Shown: positions 1 to 8,534, counted from the stretch's first letter. The stretch: 64,000 nucleotides of DNA from Rhodococcus sp. 06-462-5 (GCF_002258315.1 NZ_NOYD01000037.1:32943-96942), one strand, 5' to 3'. The notes: generated by a model from the letters alone, not told the origin. A program made the numbers and translations.

Positions 1-2
1 AA

Positions 3-398
3 CGGGTCATCGCAGTCACCTTCTGCCTCGCCGCACTGTCGTTGGTTCTGCTGACACTGAACTTCCCGCTCGGTGTCCTGCTCGTCGCCGTTGCCGGTGC
101 CGGCATCGGTGCCATCGGCACCCAGGTCCTGATCTACGGATTCGTCTCGAACTACTATCCCACCACCGCCCGCGCAGCAGGTGTTGCGTGGTGCGCCGGA
201 TTCGGCCGGCTCGGCGGCATACTGGGCCCGCTACTCGGCGGAATATTGCTCGGAGCCGGCATCGCGTCGTCCACGGCGTTCTACATCTTCGCCGTCGTAG
301 CGCTGCTCGGAGCGCTCGTCACAACCGCTGTCCCCGCGGTTCGGGTACTGCGAAGGTCCGATCGTGCGTCTACCGAACCGGTGAAAGTGGCTGAATGA
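3..398 (+). CDS. MFS transporter, C-terminal part (5' end outside window)
   Basis: The reading frame is open from base 3, so the gene starts to the left of the window. About 131 residues remain. They are hydrophobic, with helices separated by short loops and the segment GRLGGILGPLLGGILL, which is typical of the late transmembrane helices of major facilitator superfamily transporters of the aromatic-acid:H+ symporter type. The protein ends in a short polar tail. Its stop overlaps the start of the BenE-like gene by four bases (ATGA), so the two are probably co-transcribed and translationally coupled. That context suggests uptake of an aromatic acid. The substrate is an inference from the neighbour; the family call is firmer than the substrate. 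Confidence 0.75.
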   Translation, partial: RVIAVTFCLAALSLVLLTLNFPLGVLLVAVAGAGIGAIGTQVLIYGFVSNYYPTTARAAGVAWCAGFGRLGGILGPLLGGILLGAGIASSTAFYIFAVVALLGALVTTAVPAVRVLRRSDRASTEPVKVAE

Positions 399-1642
399 CA
401 GATATATTCGAGAGACTGGCTTCCAGCGAACTGCCGGAGCGGCGCCCGCCGAGTCTGCGTGTCCTGCGCGCCGACTTCGGCGGGCAGTACTTCGGCGCAG
501 GTGCAACCGGTGTGCTGTTCAGCGCGACCGGTCCGGTTGCGGTCATCATGGGCGCTGCAGCCGCCGGCTCGCTCACCGCCGCGCAGACCGCGTCGTGGGT
601 CTTCGGTGTGTTTGTGCTCAACGGAATTCTCACCGTGGTGGCGAGCTGGGCGTACCGGATGCCGCTGAGTTTCTTCTGGACTATTCCGGGCACCGTTCTG
701 GTCGGCCAGTCGCTGGCATCGCTGACCTGGCCGGAAGTCGTCGGGGCCTACCTCGCCACCGGGATGCTCATCATCGTGCTGGGAGCTACCGGCGTGGTCT
801 CGAAACTGATGGCCTTCCTGCCGCACAGCGTGGTGATGGCCATGGTTGCCGGTGCGTTTCTGTCGTTCGGAACCGGACTGGTGCAGTCGGTTTCGTCCAA
901 TGTGCTCGTCGCCGGTAGCATGGTCGTGGCGTGGTTGGCGCTGACCCGATCCGATACCTGGTCCAAACGGGTGCCCCCGGTCCTCGCCGCACTGGTTGCC
1001 GGGCTCGTTGCTCTCGCAGCATCCGGCGGGTACACCAGACTGAGTGGCCCCGCGGCCGAGCTGCCCCTCGTCGGTCTGCCCGAACTCGTTGCGCCGTCGT
1101 TCAGCGGGGCGGCAATGGCTCAGTTGGTGATACCTCTCGCCATCACCGTGGTCGCGGTACAGAACGGACAGGGCGCTGCAGTACTGAACTCTGCGGGCCA
1201 CCGGCCGCCGATGACTGTCGTCACCATCGCCTGCGGTGTCTGGTCACTTCTGGTTGCGCCACTGGGCGCGGTGTCGACATGTCTTGCCGGTCCGACCAAT
1301 GCCTTGCTCGTTGCCGTGGGTGAACGATCGCGGCAGTACACCGCAGGAATTACCTGCGGCGCATTGGCCATCGTGGTGGGTCTACTCGCTCCGCTGCTGG
1401 TGCGAGGACTGGCCGTGGTACCCGCAACCTTCATCGCCGCTCTCGCAGGATTGGCCATGCTCGAGGCTCTACGCGGCGCATTCACTGCTGCGTTCTCCGA
1501 CTCGACCGGGCTACCTGTGCTAGCACCCCTGATTACCTTGCTGGTCACCATCTCCGGTACCGATGTCGGAGGACTCGGCGCACCGTTCTGGGGACTGGTT
1601 GCGGGGGTTGCGGTGACGTACCTACTCGACCGTCGACACTAG
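395..1642 (+). CDS. benE: Benzoate/H+ symporter, BenE family
   Basis: A 415-residue polytopic inner-membrane protein of the usual BenE length. After a short polar N-terminus come about twelve hydrophobic segments. BenE-like stretches include FSATGPVAVIMGAA near residue 46, YRMPLSFFWTIPGTVLVG near residue 90, and GPTNALLVAVG in the second half. Family members import benzoate or related aromatic acids with protons. The ATG overlaps the stop of the MFS gene (ATGA). No benzoate dioxygenase genes are visible, so the catabolic partner may lie to the left. A 255-base stretch follows in which no gene was recognised. Confidence 0.85.
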   Translation: MTDIFERLASSELPERRPPSLRVLRADFGGQYFGAGATGVLFSATGPVAVIMGAAAAGSLTAAQTASWVFGVFVLNGILTVVASWAYRMPLSFFWTIPGTVLVGQSLASLTWPEVVGAYLATGMLIIVLGATGVVSKLMAFLPHSVVMAMVAGAFLSFGTGLVQSVSSNVLVAGSMVVAWLALTRSDTWSKRVPPVLAALVAGLVALAASGGYTRLSGPAAELPLVGLPELVAPSFSGAAMAQLVIPLAITVVAVQNGQGAAVLNSAGHRPPMTVVTIACGVWSLLVAPLGAVSTCLAGPTNALLVAVGERSRQYTAGITCGALAIVVGLLAPLLVRGLAVVPATFIAALAGLAMLEALRGAFTAAFSDSTGLPVLAPLITLLVTISGTDVGGLGAPFWGLVAGVAVTYLLDRRH

Positions 1643-1897
1643 GCGTCGCCGGCGGCTACGAATGCTGCACGAACTGACGGAGCCGAGCAGTTGGGGCGGA
1701 GTCACTTCGGCTCTGGATACGCCGGGCGCAGACCGATTCCGTTCAGGCAGGAAGAAGTGTCACGACTGCGCGGCGACTGTCGGTAGGCATCTGGATTGTG
1801 CGGTAGGGCCAGGTTGACCCACCGAACTGTGCAGATGTCGATATTCTTTCGTCGGGTGCTGGTCCGAGAGATCGCTGTTCTAGGGCATCATGGGCAT

Positions 1898-2320
1898 ATG
1901 AGCGATCCCGAATACCTCGCCACTTTGCTTTCTGCGATCGATGCGGAGATCGCGCGGATCTCTGCCGCCGAATCGGGCTCCGACGAACTGGCGTCGGCTA
2001 TCGACGACGCGGCCGATGCCGTCTTTCGGTTGCGTGAGAAGGTCAAGGCCGGCTACTCCGGTAAGAAGGCCTACTACCTCGCGGCGTCGACCGATCCGAA
2101 GGGAATCAGGGTCGAGGGAATTTCTGCCCTGCACGGCAAGCGTGCCCACGAATTGGCCCGAGACGGTGGTTGGATGCACGCCGATTCCAGCACCGTCCTC
2201 GATGCTCTCGATGACGACCGAATGAGTCGGTACCACGCCATCGCCGGGCGCGGGGTCGCACAGACGTTTCGAGACGCACGTGAATACCTGGCGGCGGCAG
2301 TAGCTCTCGCCGACAAGTAG
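1898..2320 (+). CDS. Conserved hypothetical protein, 140 residues
   Basis: I do not recognise this family. I chose the ATG at 1898 because the longer open frame upstream has no ribosome-binding site and an uncharacteristic basic leader. The protein is soluble and mostly helical by composition, rich in Ala, Asp and Glu, with no signal peptide or membrane segment. A central basic patch (REKVKAGYSGKKAYYLAA) is followed by RVEGISALHGKRAHELARDGGW. It stands alone, convergent with the hydantoinase gene. Codon use resembles its neighbours, supporting a real gene. No function is proposed. Confidence 0.6.
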   Translation: MSDPEYLATLLSAIDAEIARISAAESGSDELASAIDDAADAVFRLREKVKAGYSGKKAYYLAASTDPKGIRVEGISALHGKRAHELARDGGWMHADSSTVLDALDDDRMSRYHAIAGRGVAQTFRDAREYLAAAVALADK

Positions 2321-2376
2321 TCCGAAGTAGCACCACGTCTAGGCAGCTGAACCCGTCGACGGTAGGAGTCCGGGCC

Positions 2377-3765
2377 TCACATGCTGAAGGCTCCACCGAA
2401 GTCGAGTGGTGTTGCTTCGAGGTGGCGTCCGCGGGGAGTGGCGTCGACGAGTTCGCCGTCGTGGACGACAATCTCGCCGCCCACGATCACGGTGACCGGC
2501 TTTCCTCGAAGTCGGTGTCCCTCGTACGGGGTGTAGTCGGTCGCCATGTGCAGTGTTTCGGTGGTCACCGTCCATTCCAGTTCGGGATCCCATATCGCGA
2601 CGTCGGCGTCGGACCCCGGCATCAGCGATCCCTTGCGTGGATACAGGCCATTGGTGCGCGCTGGATTCGCCGCGGTCAACTCCACGAATCTGCTTGCCGT
2701 CAGACCCAATCCGTCTACGTAGTGCGAGTAGATCACCGGGAGACGCGTCTCGACTCCGGGCAGTCCGTTGGGCATATGCCGCACGTCGTGGCTGTGCACC
2801 TGCTTCTGTGCGGTGTCGTAGCAGCAATGGTCGGAACCGATGGTGGTGATGTGCCCGGTGAACAGGTGACGCCCGAGTTCCTCGACCACCTCGGCCGAGC
2901 GCAGCGGTGGGCAGCAGACGAATCGTTCCGGTTGCTCACCCTCATAGGCCGAGTCGTCGAGGATCAGATGGTGGGCGACCGATTCGGTGAAAGCAACAAG
3001 TCCTCGCTTGCGAGCGTCCGCGACCAGTTCGACGGCAGCCGGGGTGGACTGATGCACGAAGTAGACCGGTGCACTCTGTGATTCGGCGATCGCGAGAATT
3101 GCTGCGACCGAGGCGGTCTCGGCGAGCTCCGGCCGCGTTTGCGACATGTGTGCGGCATCGACACCGTCCGATGCCGCCGCGAGGTTCTGCGCGTCGGTCA
3201 CGATCGCGTCGGATTCGCAGTGGATGATGACCATTCCGCCGAGATCGCGAGTGGTCTGCATCGTGTTGAGGATGGTGTGTTCGTTGGCCATCGTCTCACC
3301 GGCGTAGGTGGTGAACATCTTGACAGTTCGGATGCCGGCGTCGGCCAGCGTCTTCAGTTGGTCGGCGGTGGTGTCGGTCCACTCGACGACGCAGGCGTGC
3401 AGGGCCGAATCACACAGTCCGCTGGATGCTTTCGCACGCTGTACCTCGGCGGCGTCCAGTGGTTGTTGACCGGGACGGGGGATGGCGAAGTCGATGATCG
3501 TGGTGGTGCCGCCGAAGACGGCCGCCGTCGTGCACTCGAGATACGAGTCGAGCGAGGTGAATTCGCCGGAGGTGAATCCGACGTGGCAGTGCGGATCGAC
3601 TCCTCCCGGCATGACCAGTTTCCCGGTTGCGTCGATGACCTCCGCTGCTGCTTCGACCTCGCTGCCGGGGGTGAGCACCGCAACGACTCTGCCGTCGTCG
3701 ATGAGCAGGTCTGCCTTCGCGGTCCAATGGGATTCGACGACCGTTCCGCCGCGCACGACCTTCAT
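2377..3765 (-). CDS. Dihydropyrimidinase / D-hydantoinase-type amidohydrolase
   Basis: A 462-residue metal-dependent cyclic amidase that hydrolyses dihydropyrimidines or 5-substituted hydantoins to N-carbamoyl acids. The metal motif D-x-H-x-H is present as DPHCH near residue 57. The lysine carboxylated in the family is probably that of RTVKMFTTY, followed by metal histidines in IIHCES and YFVHQS. GSDHCCYD near the C-terminal third supplies the catalytic Asp region. I chose the start at 3765 because it forms an ATGA overlap with the upstream gene; an ATG nine codons earlier is possible. It is the last gene of a four-gene operon with a DapA-like aldolase and a DAO-type oxidase. The natural substrate is unknown. 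Confidence 0.85.
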   Translation of the reverse strand: MKVVRGGTVVESHWTAKADLLIDDGRVVAVLTPGSEVEAAAEVIDATGKLVMPGGVDPHCHVGFTSGEFTSLDSYLECTTAAVFGGTTTIIDFAIPRPGQQPLDAAEVQRAKASSGLCDSALHACVVEWTDTTADQLKTLADAGIRTVKMFTTYAGETMANEHTILNTMQTTRDLGGMVIIHCESDAIVTDAQNLAAASDGVDAAHMSQTRPELAETASVAAILAIAESQSAPVYFVHQSTPAAVELVADARKRGLVAFTESVAHHLILDDSAYEGEQPERFVCCPPLRSAEVVEELGRHLFTGHITTIGSDHCCYDTAQKQVHSHDVRHMPNGLPGVETRLPVIYSHYVDGLGLTASRFVELTAANPARTNGLYPRKGSLMPGSDADVAIWDPELEWTVTTETLHMATDYTPYEGHRLRGKPVTVIVGGEIVVHDGELVDATPRGRHLEATPLDFGGAFSM

Positions 3766-4148
3766 CGGGTGCTCGCAAGGTAGGTCAGCCATCCGCCGCG
3801 GTCGCTGATGTCGGTGACACCCGTGGCCGTCAGGTGGCTCTCACGCATTCGCATCGACAGGGAGCCCGAGCCATCCGCCAACTCGATGACCCCGAGTTCG
3901 AGTTCACTCGGCTCCCTGGGAAGGAGCTCGTCGCGCAATACGTCGTACTCGACCTCGTACAGCTCGCCCGGTACCACGAATCCATCGGTTGCGACCGGGT
4001 GCAAACCGGGAAACTCGTCGCGCACGGAGAAAAATCGGTATTTCGGTGCGGTATCGACTTTCCCCACGAGTCGCGCCTTGTGCAATGCGTCGTTCAGAGT
4101 GCCGCCGGACATCGCCTGTCCGTTGACGAACATCGTGACCAGTGCCAT
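3762..4148 (-). CDS. Stand-alone allophanate-hydrolase C-terminal-like protein (gamma-glutamylcyclotransferase-like fold)
   Basis: A 128-residue protein opening with MALVTMFVNGQAMSGG. It continues with FPGLHPVATDGFVVPGELY and a LEV/ELG core that resembles the C-terminal domain of AtzF-type allophanate hydrolases and related gamma-glutamylcyclotransferase-like proteins. The amidase domain is absent, so this is the small domain on its own. The stop overlaps the hydantoinase start by four bases, and 13 bases separate it from the oxidase gene, so it is a mid-operon gene. In AtzF this domain is reported to help decarboxylate the reaction intermediate; a similar accessory role on a carbamoylated product is inference. 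The start is the first ATG giving a coherent N-terminus. Confidence 0.7.
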   Translation of the reverse strand: MALVTMFVNGQAMSGGTLNDALHKARLVGKVDTAPKYRFFSVRDEFPGLHPVATDGFVVPGELYEVEYDVLRDELLPREPSELELGVIELADGSGSLSMRMRESHLTATGVTDISDRGGWLTYLASTR

Positions 4149-4161
4149 GCGAAGCCTTCTT

Positions 4162-5310
4162 TCAGTGAGTCCGGAGCCGGACGAGTCGGTTCGGAGAGAA
4201 CGCTGATACGTCGACGTCGGGTTCGGTGCCGTGTACCAGGTCCGAGAGAATGTGCCCCCACAACGGGGCGAACGTGAAGGAGTAGGTGCCGCCTGCCACG
4301 AAGAGGCCTGGGGCTCCGTCCAGTTCGCCGATGACCGGCATCTCGTCGGGCGTCGTGACGACCGGGCCGGTCCAGGTATCGAGTAGCGGGCTCTCGCCGA
4401 GCGCGGGCAGAAGCCGTCGAACCTGCTCGAGATTCCCTGTGGTGCTGTCGGATCTGCTGGGGGCCGTCTCTGTGTCGTGGAACGTACCCGCGGGCCAACC
4501 GCCGCCGAGGACGAGGCGTCCCGCACGGTCCTGCTTGATCGACATTCCTTCTCCGACGTGCTGTACGAGCACTTCGAGCGTCCGGGGCGCGGCTTTCAGC
4601 GCGTGCATTTGCAACGACGTCGGGACGAGTTCGAGCGATATCCCCGCCATCGCGGCGATCGGTGCCATCCACGGACCGGCTACGTCGATCACGGCGGGGG
4701 CGAACCAGCTTTGTTCACCCGCACGCACGTTCCACACGCCATCGTTACGGGTCAATCCGGTCACCGGCGTCGACGGATGGATTGTGGCACCCTCGGCGAC
4801 GGCCTGCCGCAGCATCGCGGGCCCCGCCAGATCGGGTTCGGCGAATCCGTCCCAGGGACACCAGGTTGCGGCCTGAATGCTCGAGCCGAGCAGCGGTAGC
4901 GCCTGCCGCGCTTCGTCACCGCTCAGTACCTCCGTCGGAATCCCCGCATCGCGTTCCCATCGGTGCTTCGTGATGAGGGCGTGGACCTGCTCTTCGGTTT
5001 CGGCCACCATGAAGCCGCCGCACCGGTTCAGTCCGAGGCCGGGCACTGTCTCGTCCATGGTGTTCCACAGAGTGCTCGTTGACTTCTGCAACGGAAGTAG
5101 CTGTTCGACGTCGACGGCTGTGCCCTGCCCGGGCCTGCGGGTGTGAATCGTCTGGATGTGCAGGTTGCCCGCGGTCGTACCCGAGCCGGCGGTGTTGGGC
5201 AGGGTGCGATCGAGGACAGCGACGCGGGATCCCGCGCGGGTGAGGGCGAGAGCCGTTGCTGCGCCTACGATTCCGGCTCCGATGACAACGACGTCGACTT
5301 CAGTTCGCAT
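4162..5310 (-). CDS. FAD-dependent oxidoreductase, DAO (D-amino-acid oxidase/glycine oxidase) family
   Basis: A 382-residue flavoprotein. The N-terminal dinucleotide-binding motif VVVIGAGIVGAATALALTRAG begins at residue 7, followed by an acidic-type second strand (VAVLDR). The C-terminal end carries GLFVAGGTYSFTFAPLWG, the usual FAD-contacting segment of the DAO family. The chosen start overlaps the stop of the upstream DapA-like gene by 11 bases; upstream in-frame ATGs lie inside that gene. Members oxidise secondary or primary amines of small amino acids. With a DapA-like enzyme next door, the pair resembles imino-acid routes such as D-hydroxyproline catabolism. Here the presence of a hydantoinase makes the substrate uncertain. 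Confidence 0.8.
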   Translation of the reverse strand: MRTEVDVVVIGAGIVGAATALALTRAGSRVAVLDRTLPNTAGSGTTAGNLHIQTIHTRRPGQGTAVDVEQLLPLQKSTSTLWNTMDETVPGLGLNRCGGFMVAETEEQVHALITKHRWERDAGIPTEVLSGDEARQALPLLGSSIQAATWCPWDGFAEPDLAGPAMLRQAVAEGATIHPSTPVTGLTRNDGVWNVRAGEQSWFAPAVIDVAGPWMAPIAAMAGISLELVPTSLQMHALKAAPRTLEVLVQHVGEGMSIKQDRAGRLVLGGGWPAGTFHDTETAPSRSDSTTGNLEQVRRLLPALGESPLLDTWTGPVVTTPDEMPVIGELDGAPGLFVAGGTYSFTFAPLWGHILSDLVHGTEPDVDVSAFSPNRLVRLRTH

Positions 5311-6262
5311 GCACAGCTCCAGCAGTCGTGTACGCATCGTCGATTCCGGATTCGACGATGACGGATTGCAGCGCGGCAATCGTGTCGGCGTCGGTGACCG
5401 GAAGCAGTGGTTCTCGCACAGTGCCTCCTGGTTGACCGAGAAGGTTCATCACGGCCTTCAACTGGGGGATGGGGGAGGCGTACACGCCGCTGTAGTCCGG
5501 GGCGATGAGCCGGCCCGAGAACGCGCGATAACGATCGACCCAGATGCGCGCTGTGTCGGCGTCCCGTGCAGCGACGGCCTCGTAGAACGGCACCGCGAAG
5601 GGTGCACCCACCCCACCGCCGTCGATGTTGCCGTCCCCGCCCAGCTCGAGCAGTGTGGCAAGGCCGCGTCGATGCAGAAAGCTGCCGAATACGCGGACGC
5701 GGTCGGACACGGCCTCGACGGTGTCGAGCATGGCGAGCCAATCGCCGGTGCTGTCCTTGATCGCGACGACGTTCTCCAGGTCGGCCAGCCGCGAGAACAA
5801 GCCGGGCGAGTCACCCATGTCGACGGCGACGCCGCGCGGCCAGTTGTAGACCATGAACGGCAATGATGTTGCGGTGCTGACACTTCGGTAGTACCGAAAT
5901 GTTTCCTCCGCCGAGGTGTGTACGTACGGCGGGGGCGTTGCCAGTATGCCGTCCGCGCCGACGGAAGCAGCGTGCCTCGCCAGCGCGGAGGACTGCGCGG
6001 CTGTGTACGCGCTGACACCGATCACGACAGGGAAGCGGCCTGCTACGGCATCGATCGATGCTTCCGCGACGGTCTTTCGTTCGTTGTCGCTCTGACTGAA
6101 CCATTCGCCTGTGCTGCCGTTCACGAGGACACCGTGAACTCCCGTCTGCGCGTAGAGGTTCATCAGGTCGAAAATTGCCTCGGTGTCGACTTCACCCGAC
6201 TGCGTGAACGGTGTGGGAGCAGCGGGCCAGTAACCGGACCACGCGACATCATCGCGATTCAT
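5300..6262 (-). CDS. Dihydrodipicolinate synthase (DapA)-family aldolase/dehydratase
   Basis: A 320-residue TIM-barrel enzyme. It carries the GSTGE substrate-binding loop at residues 49-53, the catalytic Tyr in MVYNWP (Tyr139) and the Schiff-base Lys in VVAIKDSTGDW (Lys169). It is the first gene of the leftward operon. Sequence context, not lysine synthesis genes, surrounds it, so it is more likely a catabolic lyase or dehydratase (2-keto acid or hydroxy-pyrroline-carboxylate type) than biosynthetic DapA. The LacI-type operator at 6315-6328 lies about 53 bases upstream of its ATG, so it is probably repressed by the divergently encoded LacI protein. Confidence 0.85.
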   Translation of the reverse strand: MNRDDVAWSGYWPAAPTPFTQSGEVDTEAIFDLMNLYAQTGVHGVLVNGSTGEWFSQSDNERKTVAEASIDAVAGRFPVVIGVSAYTAAQSSALARHAASVGADGILATPPPYVHTSAEETFRYYRSVSTATSLPFMVYNWPRGVAVDMGDSPGLFSRLADLENVVAIKDSTGDWLAMLDTVEAVSDRVRVFGSFLHRRGLATLLELGGDGNIDGGGVGAPFAVPFYEAVAARDADTARIWVDRYRAFSGRLIAPDYSGVYASPIPQLKAVMNLLGQPGGTVREPLLPVTDADTIAALQSVIVESGIDDAYTTAGAVHAN

Positions 6263-6314
6263 AGGAGTGCCTTTCGGGCTCGGGACGATCGACGCCGCGT
6301 CGTACCCGCATTTA

Positions 6315-6328
6315 TGGGATCGATTGCA
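6315..6328. promoter_or_regulatory. LacI-family operator, copy 1 (TGGGATCGATTGCA)
   Basis: The 14-base site fits the LacI-family pattern TGnnATCGATnnCA with a central CG. It lies between the divergent DapA-like gene (start 6262) and the LacI regulator (start 6435). The same 14 bases, and one more on each side to total 15 with the flanking T, occur in reverse orientation at 7538-7552, before the ABC transporter. Two exact copies flanking one regulator gene strongly suggest that this LacI protein binds both. Confidence 0.75.
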
Positions 6329-6434
6329 TAGACTGCCTTCGGGGTGGTCGAGCCGTCAAGCCGGAAACGTACTCGTAACGCGACCACGGTCGAATATGTC
6401 TGTCCGAGGCGTGAAGCAAGAGAACGGAGAACCG

Positions 6435-7439
6435 ATGGCGGTCACCTTGATCGACGTTGCGAGCGCTGCTGGGGTTTCGCGCAGCACGGCATCACGCGCG
6501 TTGAGTGGATCGTCGCTGATCTCAGCGGAGACACGGGCAGCGGTGGAGGATGCGGCCCGGGTTCTCGGGTATCGGCCGAACAGGGCTGCGAGCGCGCTGC
6601 GCTCCAACCGGTCGCATTTGATCGGTCTGGTCATGAACAACCTGCTCAACGCGACCTTTCACACTGTCGCCGAGGTCGTCCAAAAGAGGGCAGCCGCCAG
6701 CGGATTTCAGGTCCTGCTCTGCATCACCGATGCCGATCCGGCGCGCGAGGACGACGTACTGGCAATGCTGGGCGAGCACGGCGTCGATGGAACCATCGTG
6801 ATCGGCAGCGGTCGAAGTGCGGCGGCGTCGAATGCGCTTCTGGAGCAGGGCCGAGCGGTGGTCAACCTGATCCGTTCGGTGAAGGGGAGCTCTGCGTCGA
6901 CGGTGCTGGCAGACGACGTAACGGGTGCTCGCGACGCGACAGCGCACCTGATCGAACTCGGGCACAGTCGTATCGGGTATGTCGGTGGAAACGAGGATGC
7001 GACGTCCGGACGTGAGCGCTACGAGGGCTATCGACTGGCGCTGGCGGACGCAGGTATTCCGGTCGACGAGACGATCGTCCGGAAAGGCCCGTTCACCACC
7101 GAATTCGGCGCCGAAGCGATCAATTCGCTACTGGATGCACCCCAGGCGATGACTGCTCTCTACGCGGCCAACCACGAGGCTGTCTTCGGCATCCTGCCCA
7201 CGCTCGTCGGCAGAGGGGTGTCGGTGCCGGACGAGTTGTCGCTGATCTGCCACGAGGACATGCCGTGGCTCGCGATGTGGCGGCCGGCAATCACAGTCGT
7301 CGACAACGGTGCCGCTCAGTTGGCGAATGTGGCAATGGACCTGCTGTTCCAGCAGATCAAGGACTCGCTCGAACCCGATGGGCGCACGTATCGAATCGGT
7401 GCTCGTCTGGTGGAGCGGTCGTCGTGTGCCGCACTGTGA
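6435..7439 (+). CDS. LacI/GalR-family transcriptional regulator
   Basis: A 334-residue repressor of usual LacI length. The N-terminal helix-turn-helix reads TLIDVASAAGVSRSTASRAL (residues 4-23) and is followed by the hinge region RPNRAASALRSNRS. A periplasmic-binding-protein-like effector domain then runs to the C-terminus. The ATG at 6435 is preceded by GGAGA about five bases upstream; an in-frame ATG at 6396 would add 13 residues before the HTH and is less likely. It sits between the catabolic operon and the ABC transporter, with matching operators on both sides, and is probably their local repressor. Confidence 0.9.
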   Translation: MAVTLIDVASAAGVSRSTASRALSGSSLISAETRAAVEDAARVLGYRPNRAASALRSNRSHLIGLVMNNLLNATFHTVAEVVQKRAAASGFQVLLCITDADPAREDDVLAMLGEHGVDGTIVIGSGRSAAASNALLEQGRAVVNLIRSVKGSSASTVLADDVTGARDATAHLIELGHSRIGYVGGNEDATSGRERYEGYRLALADAGIPVDETIVRKGPFTTEFGAEAINSLLDAPQAMTALYAANHEAVFGILPTLVGRGVSVPDELSLICHEDMPWLAMWRPAITVVDNGAAQLANVAMDLLFQQIKDSLEPDGRTYRIGARLVERSSCAAL

Positions 7440-7463
7440 TCGGTGAGCGCGATCACCTGCGAA

Positions 7464-7504
7464 CGGTTAACAGTTGATGTACCGCGTGTCGGCAGTGTTA
7501 ACCG
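7464..7504. promoter_or_regulatory. Inverted repeat CGGTTAAC...GTTAACCG
   Basis: Two perfect 8-base arms (7464-7471 and 7497-7504) are separated by 25 bases in the leader between lacI and the ABC transporter. It could be a second regulatory site or a transcript hairpin. The arms are far apart and contain the hexamer GTTAAC, so it may be a site for a dimeric regulator other than LacI. The function is unknown. Confidence 0.35.
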
Positions 7505-7538
7505 CGTTGACGCCTCCGAATTCGTCTGCGACGCTTGA

Positions 7539-7552
7539 TGCAATCGATCCCA
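7539..7552. promoter_or_regulatory. LacI-family operator, copy 2 (TGCAATCGATCCCA)
   Basis: This is the exact reverse complement of the site at 6315-6328. It lies about 95 bases upstream of the ABC transporter substrate-binding protein gene. Part of it also forms a small palindrome with the next bases (CGATCC-CAAA-GGATCG, 7545-7560). It probably places the transporter under the same LacI regulator. Confidence 0.75.
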
Positions 7553-7646
7553 AAGGATCGACTCTTCTCGAATCACCCCCCTCATCGTCGCTGCCGCCCC
7601 GTCCTCGAACGTGTAGTGCTGCAGTCGATATCGAAAGGCTCGCTCA

Positions 7647-8507
7647 ATGCGCAAGTTAACAGGACTCGCCGCTATCGCTGTCGTGGTTGCCGGCCTCACT
7701 GCCTGTAGTTCCTCGGACGATTCCGTAGCCGCGCCGACGGACTGCACACCCACGCTCGGTGCTTCGGACCTTGCCGAAGAAGGCGTACTGACGATGGCCA
7801 CCAACGCGACTCTTCCGCCGATGCAGTACGTCGATCCGAACGGGGACGTGATCGGCATGCGCGTCGACCTCGGTAAGGAGATCGCCAAGCGCCTGTGTCT
7901 GACGCCGAAGTTCGTCAACATCGAGTTCGAGGCACAGATTCCCGGTGTGCAGGCCGGTCGATGGGACATGATCGACACCGGCATGTTCTACACGCCTGCA
8001 CGTGCCGAGACCATCGATCTCGTTCCGTACGAGGTGCAGGCAGTCTCGATCTCGGTGCCGTCGGGCAACCCCGAATCGATCTCCAGCGTGGACGACCTGG
8101 CGGGCAAGACCATCGGGGTCGAAGCGCCCGGATACGAATTCGACACGCTGACCGCCATGGCCGAGCAATTTGCGGCCGAAGGAAAGCCGGCGCTGACGGT
8201 GCAGACGTTCAAGACCAATGCCGATGCTTATCAAGCGCTTTCGGCGGGACAGCTCGACGGCACCTCCATCGTCGAGTCGGTCACGTCGTTCTACCAGGAA
8301 GACGGACGCTTCGAGACAGCCGTCGGTGGAATCAACGAGGCACCCCTGGCAATGGGATTCGCCAAGGGCAGCAAATCCTCCGCTGAGGTGGCGCGCGTGC
8401 TGTCGGAGATGAGGAGCGATGGCTATCTGCCCGAGCTGTTCGAGCAGTACGACGTCACCGGATACGACGGCGATATTGCCGTCAGCACAGGTCCTCTCGA
8501 CAGCTGA
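7647..8507 (+). CDS. ABC transporter substrate-binding lipoprotein, polar amino-acid (family 3) type
   Basis: A 286-residue secreted lipoprotein. The signal peptide MRKLTGLAAIAVVVAGLTACSS carries a lipobox (LTAC, Cys20). The mature domain has the family-3 hallmark ATLPPMQYVDPNGDVIGMRVDLGKEIAKR split over two lobes, with a later segment DDLAGKTIGVEAPGYE. AAAGG lies before the ATG. It is followed by permease and ATPase genes in the usual order for polar amino-acid importers. Because the operator is shared with the hydantoinase operon, the ligand may be an amino-acid derivative or ureide; that is inference. Confidence 0.88.
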   Translation: MRKLTGLAAIAVVVAGLTACSSSDDSVAAPTDCTPTLGASDLAEEGVLTMATNATLPPMQYVDPNGDVIGMRVDLGKEIAKRLCLTPKFVNIEFEAQIPGVQAGRWDMIDTGMFYTPARAETIDLVPYEVQAVSISVPSGNPESISSVDDLAGKTIGVEAPGYEFDTLTAMAEQFAAEGKPALTVQTFKTNADAYQALSAGQLDGTSIVESVTSFYQEDGRFETAVGGINEAPLAMGFAKGSKSSAEVARVLSEMRSDGYLPELFEQYDVTGYDGDIAVSTGPLDS

Positions 8508-8534
8508 TCCGATCAACGCAAGAAAGGCACCCCC

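Noticed and set aside
281..1201. Long minus-strand open frame inside the BenE gene
   Set aside because: It is rich in Arg, His and Gln and mirrors the membrane-protein gene on the other strand; no family features.
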